Shown here one piece after another: positions 26,301 through 34,621 of a DNA stretch of 64,000 nt. This DNA is from Lineus longissimus. Its lineage: Eukaryota > Nemertea > Pilidiophora > Heteronemertea > Lineidae. Below the pieces are notes generated by a model, which saw nothing but the letters and a program-made list of their open reading frames with translations, made no database searches and was not told the origin of the DNA. The position numbers and the translations under genes were made by a program. Within the stretch, counting starts at the first letter, position 1, and each line of letters starts with the position of its first letter. Location: the NCBI RefSeq assembly GCF_910592395.1, contig NC_088320.1:3038001-3102000 (forward strand), read 5' to 3'.

Positions 26301-29300
26301 CAGTGAATAGTACGGGCTGCGCAGAACTTTGCCCTATTCCTGTCCTTGAAATATACTGTGTGCGCTTGATTACAATTAATAGTCAATTATTATTACTGCC
26401 GATGTTGCCACTTACCGCCATGATGGTGTGGTATCTTTGCGTATTGGGCAATCTTCCAGACTTGCTTGACACCAGAGCTTCTTCTGGTCGCTCTGATTCT
26501 CCTGAATGGCTTCCTGTGGTAATAACATCTATGGGTCTGTCCATTGAAGTCCACGGCGCGGCACCAGCGGACGCGTTCACACCAGTTACGGCAACGGCTG
26601 GAAGTGAATCGCCCCCTGATGAGAGTGCCGCCGAGGGCGTGTTGACCAGGGAAGAGACGCATCAAACGGTTTCCGTGGGCAAAGTGGTAAAATCGTGGTC
26701 GTGGAAGCCTGCTGATGTTGATGGCGTATCGTGGTCCATGTCTGACCACTGTAATGATTGGGAAAAGGAAAGCATAGCTGGAGTTGAGACGAAAAAGCAC
26801 GGAGACAGTTTCTTCACATTTTCAACTAGTTCGTTAATTAAGTACAATACTTACTAGGTGGATAGCACTTGGCATTGTAAATAACTGGAAACGCTTAACT
26901 CAAGAAAATTGCTTTTGGCTGTTTTTGCAGTAAGCCTTTTTTAGATTCCTAAAAATGCACATGTAAAGGAGTCATATCACTTCTTGAAAGGTCCTCTTTG
27001 CCACTGGCAGGGAGGACGTTATTCCGAACATTTGAATATTGTGTCTTGCTATATTATTTCAACTTACACCATAGGTAGAAAGCACCAGGATGATGGACTG
27101 AAACGGAAAATGAAAACATCATAAATCTACATTATAAAACTCTTACAAAAACATAAAATGACAAAAGGGTGGTGTATATAGAGAAAAGGAAGGACTTGTT
27201 TTCTCTGATGTTCTGGCGATGGCAGGTGCTCACAAAAGAATCTCCAACCGATTTCCATTAAGAAAACGCATTGCCGGATCTTTCAGGACCCAAACCTAAT
27301 TCTTTATCAGCGAAGTAGGCAAACAGTTAGTTGTGTTTATTGCACCCTGGAGGTGAACATTTGATACTGTGTATTCACTGAACGGATCGTGTCCTAAATT
27401 ACCCGAATGAGCAAAGCTATTAAATGGTCCTACCTCCGCATGCTGTTCCAAATTTCTTGAAGGATCGCGTTACTGTTGTTCCTGGTGGGCACTTATGTAG
27501 TCGTCTGAACCAGTTGAGGTAAATCTTTCCACCTGGAATAATCAAAGGAAAGTTTTAAAGTTTGTGCGACTGCAAAAACCTCGCCAAAATGGCATTTCGA
27601 AGTTTGACCTACTCCACTTTTAATCCACACTTGCGGTGTTTGGTTAGACAACTATTGAGGAGAAGTATTCGAAGTAAGGTTTCAATATTTGTAATTGAAA
27701 ATTTTTCGTTATCAAATAAGCTACATGAAAGAGTGATCCGCCTCGTGAGCACTTCAAAACTTGCATGGATTTGAATATTGAAAAGTAAGCTGCCTTTTAG
27801 ATTCTTAAACGTAAGCATTTATTGACGAGCCATATTGTCTCGTCGGAAAAACTCGCGCTGGAATCGAACCTGGGCGACCTCACAAGTGACAGACGCTGAT
27901 ATATATTTCGATCATGATCTCACCACTGCACAAAGACGAAAAGGAGAACGATAGTTTTGGTAAAACTACACAAATACACTGCTCACCTGTTCTCAAGTTT
28001 CTCCTCAAGCTCTTCATGTATTTGAATCCTCCCAAATGGAGGTTGAAATTCTTGATTCTTCTGGACAGCATAATAAACCTCCTTCTTGGGACTACGCCTC
28101 GGTCGATCCTGAGCCCAGCAATGTATCCATAAAAGTTTTCATCTTTGCTGTCCTGTTTGAAGCCAATGGCGGTCCTGCCTGGGTTGGGGAAGAGCTCGAC
28201 GGGATATGGGAATTTGGACTTTTTCGAACCCACGAGCTTGCCATTGAGGAATATTCTGAAAAACCTAGTGCGCGCGTTCCATCTCAAGGCAATATGATAC
28301 CATCGATTACGGAAGAGTTTTCCAGCCGTGGATGGAATGACCGCCATGTTGACACCGGGTTTTGGTCCGCGACGGAGCCAGGCACCGAGGTGTCCGTTGA
28401 CAAGGTGGAGTTTGTAAAGCCATCTTTCCCTGACCCAGCTGCCGATCAGAGTCTGCCTGCCGGTGACTCGCAGAGGCTTCACGTAGAAACTGATTGTGAA
28501 GCTGCCGCGGAATCTAATGGGCCGGAAAGTGGCGGTGGAACCCCTGTGGCCTGGCAAAAACAGGTACTTGTTCTTGACGATTCTGACACCACCACGGCGC
28601 CGGATTCTCCACTGCGGTTTGGCGTGGCCATTGAACGTGAAGTAGTGTATGAGGGTTGGTACTTGTGGCAAACGATCCAGGTTGATGTGGAAATGGTGGG
28701 CGTGACGTCGAAGCCAGTGTATAAGGAACTTGAGGTTTTTAACTGTAAAAAATAGAACCCACAAATTACTCTCGTAAAAATAGTACAAACAGACACTGAC
28801 CAGAGACAAGGTATTTCGAGAAAATAATTGTGTCAAAACTGTTGCTGCATCATCAAAAATGTGTAATCAGCCGAAATTTCACTGATGCATTTTATTTCAA
28901 ATCGACCAAAAAACCGGTTGGCCTACATGAAGGAAAATACGGCTTTGGACAAATACAACAAAGTGTGACGTAGATTCGACTACCATTTCCTGCGAAATGT
29001 ACAACTAGACGGTATGGTACATGTACTTACTTTTGCATCTGTGGCCATGTCTCTTGGTTCCGTGCGGGCAGTTCTTCAAACCTCTGAACCATTTCAGTTT
29101 CAAGTGGCCATGGTCTTTGAGGTGACGCCTAAGGTGCTTGTAGAACCTGCATGAAAATCAAAGCAGCTGATTGCTGTGCACAAGAGTATACATGTATATT
29201 AAAAAAACTGTGTGTGAAATTGTGTGCCAAAGACTGTACTACACGTGCTTCTAAGGACTGAATTTCAAACACACCGGTATGAAAGGAATATCATTCGTCG

Positions 29301-32300
29301 CGGAATGCATGAAGATATACTAGCCACAAAACGATTATGCTGTAAGATTTTGGTCAATGTTTGCTAGTTGGATGGCAATGTCAAATGTAATCCCACAGAC
29401 TATTGTTTGGAGAGTTTCATTGCCAATGGACTGTCATTTCTGTCACATCATAGAACGAAAAAACACGTACTTGAAGCGGTATCTATGGAGCCATTTAAAT
29501 ATTCGCCTGTTGATGCCGAATCTGTGTCCATGAAGCTTCAGCCATTTACGGTAGAAGGCGAAGCGGATAACCTCACAACGTCGTCCGTATCTGGAATGCA
29601 ATAAGAAACAAACCATGAAGATTATGCTCAGAAAGGAGATGCCTAGAACAGCTAAACGAAACAGTTAGAGGTAAACACATTCGGCTTGGTACTGGTCCTG
29701 GTACACGTCATGTGTATGTACGAAGTGGCCCCAACAACGGTTGACCATACTTCCGCAACGATACGGATGCCAGGTTACATTATAAGTGTACGCCAAGTTG
29801 TGTGGCTACCAACGTAAATCTAAAATGTCGACATCGAATAGAAGTATTTTGACAGTACAATGCTTCAGGCTTGTGATAATTTTCTTATTTTTTGAAAATA
29901 CCGTATGTGCGAACCCTACCTGCGTGTTCCATAAGGGCAATGTTTCAAGTTACGGAACCATCGTAGATTGAGCCAACCGCCGGGTCGGAAGTTTCTCTTC
30001 AAAAGCTTGCCAAACTTGAATCTGACGACTGAAAGTTACAAGCAAAACAATCCTCGGTTAATGACATAGTCTCTGCATGTGCACTATCACGTGACCAGCA
30101 GGAAACTACACAGCCTAGCTTTATGAATCATTGCATGTTTAAATCCTTTCCAGTAGAGGATCGTCATTTGAATATTTCGCTCACGGGGATGTGGTGTAGG
30201 TCATTGCGTTGGAAGCACTGTTGAACCTTCCAACCAGCTAATTCGCATGAGAGTCGCCCAGCCCCGAACAACGGATCGAAAATTCCTTCGTATCTAAGGT
30301 CGCCCTGGCGTATTAAAAAACGAACTACAAGTGAACTTACATTCAAGGTGGAAGAGCTTACGGCCGTGTCTGCGGACTGGAAAAAAGCAAAACACTTCGT
30401 TGGATTAAAGAATTAATTGGAGGAGATATTTTTTTGACCCAGATAGTGCTTCACCGCATTGTGTATTGATAGTAAGCGGTTTGTCGATCGGTTTCGTATC
30501 TGGCACTACCATTTTGGGCAACAGTAACTTTGTCATCAGCCACCCAACCCGCTGGTATCCTGCGGGTGTCCTTCTTCATCAGTACGATCAGGGACTTCTA
30601 CAGCAAACATTATATGCAAACATGGCGGTTTAATGAGAGGGGCTTTTCTCTATATTTCGCTAGGAATCATTGTCTTTATAGATGTATTTCGCTACTTAAG
30701 TAACATTTGCCGGCGATACAACGAAATCAGATAAACTCAAGTAAGTGCATTTTAGCAACAGAACGTCATTCGATTTTGAACGAACTAAAAAAGATGAACT
30801 TACGGAATCTGGCGAAGATCCAAAAATTGAAAACTGAAAGCATAGAAAAGAATTGCTTATCATTCGCAACTGAAAATAAAATGTATCAGGACTGTTGAAT
30901 TTTAATAGGCATTTCACAAGTTCTCTCGTATAGATAGCGTCCACTCTGCGCAATTTCTGCCGCAGCTCGCGATCGTTCGCCATTCGTCAGGCCATTCGTC
31001 AGCTCGCATTGGCCCCACATGTACGCACTAACCTTTGCAGTTGGGGACACCTCTTCTTTTGGGGAAGTTTCTGCTGCCGGGAAGGCAGAATCCGAATGGA
31101 ATACGTTTGTTCCGGTGATAACGGAAGAGACGCTTTCGGTATACTTTATCTGTGATTGAAGAAGAAAAATAATGACTTCCTACAACACTAGGTATAATTA
31201 TAATAATTCTTCTAGTGAATACTGCACAGTTTTTACAGCTGAGGTGTATTCTATAGAGTTACCAACATTTCGGATTCCTGACTAACCAAAAACTGTGCCT
31301 AACCAAAACTCTTCATTAGCTTAGCACCCAGAGAAGAACGTATTTTCGCAATGGCGTAAAAGAGTTGGGTGAAATAAGAAAGTAACTATAGGGAAAGGAG
31401 AATTTTGTAATGAATAAAGGGACAGCGATTGGAGGGTCATTATGGAAATTTACTCACGTGGTGTGAAGACGTAACGTTTACCGCGGAGGTAGAAAGTAAA
31501 CCTTTGCCTCCTTGCAGGATGCTTCCCTTTTCTTCTGAACAGCCTGATCCCGCCGACTGAAGTGAGAGTATATCGTAAGTATTATAACATCTACGTGCAA
31601 CGATACTGAATTCAGTTAAAACATATTGTCAAATAGGGAAGCGGTTGCCGGGGTCCTTGCCACAGGCATGTAGAAAATCCTGCTGCCCGTAACTAGAAGA
31701 TGAATGCACACCGAGCATTTCCCTAGCCTTGGTAAAATACGTAAAACAGTTGACAGCAGGAAAATTTGGACTATGTCTCCACAAATGAGTGGAATTGTTC
31801 TACATTCAAGCATTTGGATTTTCTGGTATTCTATAGTACCGGGGGACGAGCCAGGAATTAAGGTTGCATGACGCTAACGCTGTCCGCGGCGTCTCCATCT
31901 GCATCGGCACTTACTGACGAAGTTCATCGCGTTTGTCACCAACAATCTCCATCTATCTACAACACCCTACAGTTGCCGTAAGTGCAAAGTGTGCGCGTGT
32001 TGCATGGTCAACAGAAATAAAGCCTCTTTAGTCTATAATTTGGAAGAGTTTTGAGATAGACTAGAGAAGTCAAGAATGGACTTTGTTTCAGTCGATGTAC
32101 AGTCAAGAGCACACTATTATTTACATGTACGGGCATCACGTGATTCCGTATTGGCGCCCTCTAGCGGATGGCCTTCACTTACATCTCAATCCGAACTTTG
32201 GTGCAAATCTTCTAGCTGTTGAAATAAAAGAATGAATGGTTGATCACTTTCTGGTATTGCTCTTCATTGGTAGAAGAGTTCATCATTGTCTCGATAGTCC

Positions 32301-34621
32301 AAATAAACCATAACGCGTTGTTATACAGCAGGCAAAAGAGGCCAGTATGTAACTTCACCACTTTCTGCCACGCATTTATACCAGAATAAAGAACGTTGTC
32401 CGTGGTTATGTGCGGTATACGCCGCATACATGTAATTAGTAAATGTGGAGTCAGGCATTTACGGGCTGAACTGCGTTTTGTGAGAAACATTTAAATTTCT
32501 CAACGGACAACTCTGGCTTGAAAGCTTAATTTTCATCGGGCTGTTAACCCAAATGCCCCTCTGTCGGTGACTTCGGATATTCGGGATATAATTTTTCATG
32601 TCATTATTGTGTACTTACACCAGTTCATGAAGAAAGCCAGGTTGAAGACTTGAAATAGAATTGAGAAAATTTTGGAGCGGGAGGTGAAATGTCACAAATG
32701 TTAGGCGAAACCAATCGAGCCGAAGTAAGTTAAAGGAAACCAGTCGAGGAATGCATATAAAATGGGAGGAGGTAGCCTTTTACTGATAAATGATATGCTG
32801 ATTTTTGCTTCGGGTTCTTATTATAATCTGGTCTGACATCTAGAACAGAAATAATAGCAATTTTGTAGCATCGATCAGTCTTGAAACTAAAAGTTACTAC
32901 AAACCACCGAGTCAGTTTCTCTTTAAAAAAGTGATCGAAGCGAACAATAAAAGATTTTGTCGCGCAGATATTTCCCGGCCGTGATGGGGACCCGATTCCT
33001 TTCAATCTGGCAAAGATTGAGAGTCGTAAGTTCTGGATTGTTAAAATGCTCCGTCGTCTTCTACTTACTCTTGCAGAAAGATCTGTTGACGGGATGGCTT
33101 CCTGGTGGGCACCCTCTGAGGGTGCTGAACATTGACCGCCTGAAGAGCTTGCCAGCACGGAAGATGATACCCCCACAGCGGTGCGCTGGAAAAGAATCAG
33201 TCGGGTGAGATTCAATTCATTCGCAGACTTCCGAGAGCAGAGTTTGACCAGCGCTTTATATTACCCCCAAAAAGAGCCTTCCGATTGGCGGTGTGTACAG
33301 CAGCCATGTATAGCAGCGCTGAATTTGACTTGCACAGTAATAATTATAAGGTTTCGGCTGGATCGCAGATCGGATACTGTAACAGTAGAACATACACGGT
33401 ATGTATACTGTCTGTATATTTATAAGGCCATTTCGTCAGTATATAATTAACCATCGTGCACATGAGGTTCTGTTGAGAACCATTGTTACTCGAAAAACAA
33501 CAGATTTTCGTGCATTTACTCTGACCAAACAGAGTGATGGTCATAAACTGATGATACTGAATGGGTAGTGACTGGGATGAACACCCTGCTGATTTCATTC
33601 CACGTTGCCTGCGACTTGACTAGGGAGCCCGTGTCATATATAGCATGGATGACAGGCCCAGAACTTCCACATGCGTATCTAAAAACTGATCATATCATTA
33701 TATGTCATAGTCATGAATTTATATACTTCGAAGTTATAACTCACGTCTTATTCGATGTCCCGTCGGCCAGAATCGCCGTCTCTCTAAAACAACGAAAAAC
33801 AAATATATACCCAACGAAGTTCGTCGGTCAGAAATAAATATTGGCGACGTGCCGAGTGAAAATGATGAACTAACAATCGAGAGGTACAAAAATGTACATG
33901 GACATTAAATCTCATGTGACGATAATCGCATACACCAGCGATGGGGATTGGTAATAGCTATTTAAATCGCTTGTTTCGGCGAGTAGTAACTTAAACTAAG
34001 ATTATGACATGAAAGATTAATCACTGTCATTATGAATTGAATCTGACACGCCTTCATCAATATAATTAGCTAATGAAAGAATCATGCCTATTTCACTTAT
34101 TACCTTACCGTGTGAATGACCATGGCCTTTAAGAAAGATAAGAAGATTATGCCGTGAGATTGGAAGCCTCAGTTTCCCGTTCGAAGAAAATTTAAAAGTT
34201 GGCCCAGACTAATGAAATGAATCTGACACGCCTTCATCAATAGAATTAGCTAATGAAAGAATCATGCCTATTTCACTTATTACCTTACCGTGTGGATGAC
34301 CATGGCCTTTAAGAAAGATAAGAAGATAATGCCGTGAGATTGGAAGCCTCGGTTTCCCGTTCGAAGAAAATTTAAAAGTTGGCCCAAACTTTGCACTTTC
34401 AACTTAAACTTACAAACTGAGTGCGGAGATTGGACAGAGTTTGTATGGGGCAACAATTTTTGTCATTGTTAATGTCAGACAATACTATGGTGTGTTAGAA
34501 TGGTGGGAATGAAGGGCCAATGCAAATAGTTTTTTTATTTCTAAAAACTTGACTTACTTCCGTGTACTGCGAGGATTGCTATGCACAATGCCAATAGCGT
34601 GAGAGACGTTAAAGTCCCCAT
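11314..34621 (-). CDS. Large secreted LamG / CPxGT-module protein, about 34 exons
   Basis: Predicted secreted, probably extracellular-matrix protein of about 1744 residues. Exons, from the start: 34621-34558, 33185-33069, 32648-32619, 31556-31458, 31149-31033, 30376-30341, 30028-29920, 29590-29471, 29146-29031, 28742-27987, 27532-27434, 27097-27068, 26748-26416, 26017-25883, 25620-24934, 24388-24344, 24091-23974, 23384-23271, 22754-22186, 21662-21528, 21265-20579, 19867-19802, 19172-19113, 17567-17532, 17138-17055, 16425-16396, 15975-15943, 15676-15662, 15183-15064, 14752-14723, 13924-13904, 13371-13207, 12927-12898, 11342-11314. Every splice has GT/AG and frame is kept. Almost all introns are phase 1. 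Order: signal peptide, Lys/Arg/His-rich N-terminal part, LamG1 (270-521), PAN-like (565-675), LamG2 (721-949), LamG3 (1004-1231), LamG4 (1277-1505), Pro-Glu-Lys linkers, Thr/Gly-rich tail. Eleven two-cysteine CPxGT modules are interspersed. The family is not recognised. The smallest exons and the last exon are the least certain, and some exons may be missed. Confidence 0.85.
11852..12087. mobile_element. Foldback MITE, family A, second member
   Basis: The ends TTAAGGGTTGACCGTAG and CCTATGGTCAGCCCTTAA are inverted copies, and pairing continues through CATTTTGGCTGGAACGTGAAA and AAGCAATTAGAACG to a centre near 11975. It is related to 6281-6450. It is non-coding and lies in the last intron of the LamG gene. 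Confidence 0.8.
12898..17567 (-). CDS. Exons 24-33: C-terminal CPxGT modules 9-11, Thr/Gly linkers
   Basis: Three modules follow: GGKFDLRGVFKGLATCPEGT..DDC (17138-17055), FSVGQKFPIDMFKGACPEGT..KFC (15183-15064) and FANGQEFPNTMFEGKCPTGT..NTC (13371-13207). Each is followed, directly, by a 30-nt exon ending in Trp: ITDYKIFIAW, IENTDSFLAW and VKDANSFMGW. Linkers are a nine-Thr run before module 10 and GGSTTGGGGGGEYTT with a TETSTTT stretch before module 11, likely O-glycosylated. Exons of 36, 33, 15 and 21 nt between them are phase-consistent but supported only by splice sites. Confidence 0.7.
16545..16887. mobile_element. MITE with TTAAAGGGAACTG ends
   Basis: The left end TTAAAGGGAACTGAAACCGCC is matched, inverted, by GGCGGTTCCAGTTCCCTTTAA at the right. 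The body is about 340 bp with no coding capacity and contains CGATTTTTC-like and GACTTTC words near the right end. TTAA at both ends may be part of the target duplication. It lies between exons 22-26 of the LamG gene, in an intron. Confidence 0.7.
17639..18750. repeat. Dispersed element with three internal repeats of about 300 bp
   Basis: Starts TTTAGCTCACCTCTTAGCAG with a (GTC)n run at about 17690-17720 and ends near GAGGTGAGCACAATGGCC, so short AGCTCACCT/AGGTGAGC ends are inverted. Three internal units share CAAGGTCACAGAGGTCAAATG (17985, 18285, 18600), CCAGGGGGCCAAA and GCACGTTTC words. 'TTTTAGCTCACCT...GTCCGTCGTC' repeats are known to me from several marine invertebrate genomes. No protein is encoded. 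Confidence 0.7.
18834..20100. repeat. Tandem duplication of about 690 bp carrying PEK exons
   Basis: Copy 1 at about 18834-19450 and copy 2 at about 19524-20100 are over 90% identical, starting AATGACAAGAGTTTCCTGAT. Each contains one PEK linker exon and the intron word TGTTTGGGAACGCTGG. This directly shows how linker exons were multiplied in the LamG gene. Confidence 0.85.
19113..19867 (-). CDS. Exons 22-23: Pro-Glu-Lys linkers
   Basis: Exon 22 (19867-19802) encodes TVPAKGGEKPEEKPEPKEEK and exon 23 (19172-19113) encodes VEPVKEKPEERPEPKEEKPK. They are tandem copies inside a duplication of about 690 bp. The PEK composition predicts an extended flexible rod between the LamG block and the C-terminal modules. 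It marks the switch from a basic to a mixed and acidic sequence. Confidence 0.7.
20279..20317 (-). CDS. Possible 39-nt exon after LamG4
   Basis: An AG at 20319-20318 and GTAAGG donor after 20279 would define a phase 1-1 exon encoding SIGKSPAQPVLFT. An identical copy sits at 24667-24629 after LamG2. It keeps frame whether included or skipped. The acceptor has a weak pyrimidine tract, so I left it out of the main model. Confidence 0.35.
20579..21662 (-). CDS. Exons 20-21: CPxGT module 8 and LamG domain 4
   Basis: Exon 20 (21662-21528) encodes GGIIHLKWFRGLRRC, then MQGTKRIGKTGTC. Exon 21 (21265-20579) is the fourth LamG exon. It differs from LamG2 at only a few residues (SPRYLF for SPRFVF near the start, IWYFIGF for IWYSVGF in the middle). 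Introns between the two exons are also nearly identical to those of exons 14-15, so the duplication is recent. Confidence 0.9.
22186..23384 (-). CDS. Exons 18-19: LamG domain 3 split over two exons
   Basis: Exon 18 (23384-23271) encodes YHAHWYRIDLRHFPRIPYLY and the start of the domain up to KPHNPKWRI. Exon 19 (22754-22186) continues with RKGGVRYIKKGILYFPGKRG, HSFTISFYVKP, RWQYLFRIQKGGQLGLDL, TGVATIYLNGKVVG and LGYKMDSNNENFKGEIAGLRL. The other three LamG domains are in single exons, so this copy either gained an intron or keeps the ancestral one. Confidence 0.88.
23974..24388 (-). CDS. Exons 16-17: basic spacer and CPxGT module 7
   Basis: Exon 16 (24388-24344, 45 nt) encodes SGFPFLKKLRLNFRK. 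Exon 17 (24091-23974) encodes GGIINLRWFRRRRCMQGTK, then the second Cys in SRKCR and IHLRFFRRWL, which carries the Trp unit inside the same exon. Exon 17 ends in phase 2, one of the few departures from the phase-1 rule, matched by exon 18. Confidence 0.75.
24479..26302. repeat. 1.8-kb intragenic duplication, copy B
   Basis: Direct copy of 20129-21952 at an offset of about 4350 bp, covering the possible 39-nt exon, LamG2 and CPxGT module 6. A third fragment resembling the 39-nt exon (AGTACGGGCTGCGCAGAACT) follows at about 26308, without a good donor. Confidence 0.9.
24934..26017 (-). CDS. Exons 14-15: CPxGT module 6 and LamG domain 2
   Basis: Exon 14 (26017-25883) encodes GGIIHLKWFRGLRRC, then MHGTKRIGKTGAC. 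Exon 15 (25620-24934) is a 687-nt LamG exon beginning VFSPRFVFRW, with GSFTISFYVKP, NRWQYLFRIWKGGQLGLFL, TGVAKIYVNGKVV and LGYKMDSKDENFYGLIGDLRF. The pair is almost identical to exons 20-21 at 21662-20579, 4355 bp away. Confidence 0.9.
26416..26748 (-). CDS. Exon 13: PAN/Apple-like domain
   Basis: A 333-nt phase 1-1 exon for residues 565-675. After GGTLIRGRFTSS it has cysteines spaced C-x3-C-x5-C-x11-C (RCRNWCERVRWCRAVDF, then HRCYYH), the core pattern of PAN/Apple domains, where a central helix is pinned to the sheet by disulfides. PAN domains bind proteins or carbohydrates outside the cell. The remainder is basic (RRIRATRRSS). It is the only one in the gene. Assignment is by pattern only. 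Confidence 0.6.
27068..27532 (-). CDS. Exons 11-12: CPxGT module 5 plus Trp mini-exon
   Basis: Exon 11 (27532-27434) encodes GGKIYLNWFRRLHKCPPGT and then a longer loop to the second Cys (FKKFGTACG). Exon 12 (27097-27068) is 30 nt and encodes VHHPGAFYLW. Both junctions are phase 1. The same exon pair architecture recurs at 17138/16425, 15183/14752 and 13371/12927. Confidence 0.8.
27987..28742 (-). CDS. Exon 10: LamG domain 1
   Basis: One 756-nt exon, residues 270-521. The fold markers are clear: GSFTISFYVKP (strand), TLIGSWVRERWLYKL, NRWYHIALRWN, FRIFLNGKLVG, IGFKQDSKDENFYGYIAGLRI. This is the LamG_3 / concanavalin A-like jelly-roll pattern. It starts with a ten-residue unit ending in Trp (IKNLKFLIHW), like the separate 30-nt exons of this gene. 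It is the most divergent of the four LamG domains. Long antisense frames overlap it (28036-28755 plus) and are not genes. Confidence 0.9.
29031..33185 (-). CDS. Exons 2-9: very basic region with CPxGT modules 1-4
   Basis: These eight exons encode residues 22-269, dominated by Arg, Lys, His and aromatic residues. Cysteine pairs occur as GCPPGS...SFC (exon 2), FCLPGS...PNC (exon 5), HCPYGTRRYGRRC (spanning exons 7-8) and NCPHGTKRHGHRC (exon 9). Exon 7 carries GGWLNLRWFRNLKHC and exon 9 HLKLKWFRGLKNC, which share the pattern L-x-W-F-R-x-L before the first Cys. Exon 3 is a 30-nt exon ending in Trp (IFNLAFFMNW). The charge would be extreme at neutral pH, which suggests binding to acidic polysaccharide, nucleic acid or mineral. 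That is inference. Confidence 0.8.
34032..34391. repeat. Tandem duplication, two 180-bp units
   Basis: GAATCTGACACGCCTTCATC recurs at 34039 and 34219. The units differ at only a few bases. They lie in intron 1 of the LamG gene, about 170 bp from exon 1. No coding capacity is seen. Confidence 0.9.
34558..34621 (-). CDS. Exon 1: signal peptide of the LamG gene
   Basis: The ATG at 34621 opens MGTLTSLTLLALCIAILAVHG, a polar start, a Leu/Ala/Ile core and a small-residue end typical of a cleaved signal peptide. The donor GGAA|GTAAGT follows at 34557. This is why the start is placed here and why secretion is predicted. Confidence 0.85.

Noticed and set aside
26294-26857. 187-codon plus-strand open frame
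   Set aside because: It is antisense to the PAN-like exon and crosses its splice sites without a domain.
28036-28755. 239-codon plus-strand open frame
   Set aside because: It is antisense to the LamG1 exon. The opposite strand has clear domain structure and splice sites.
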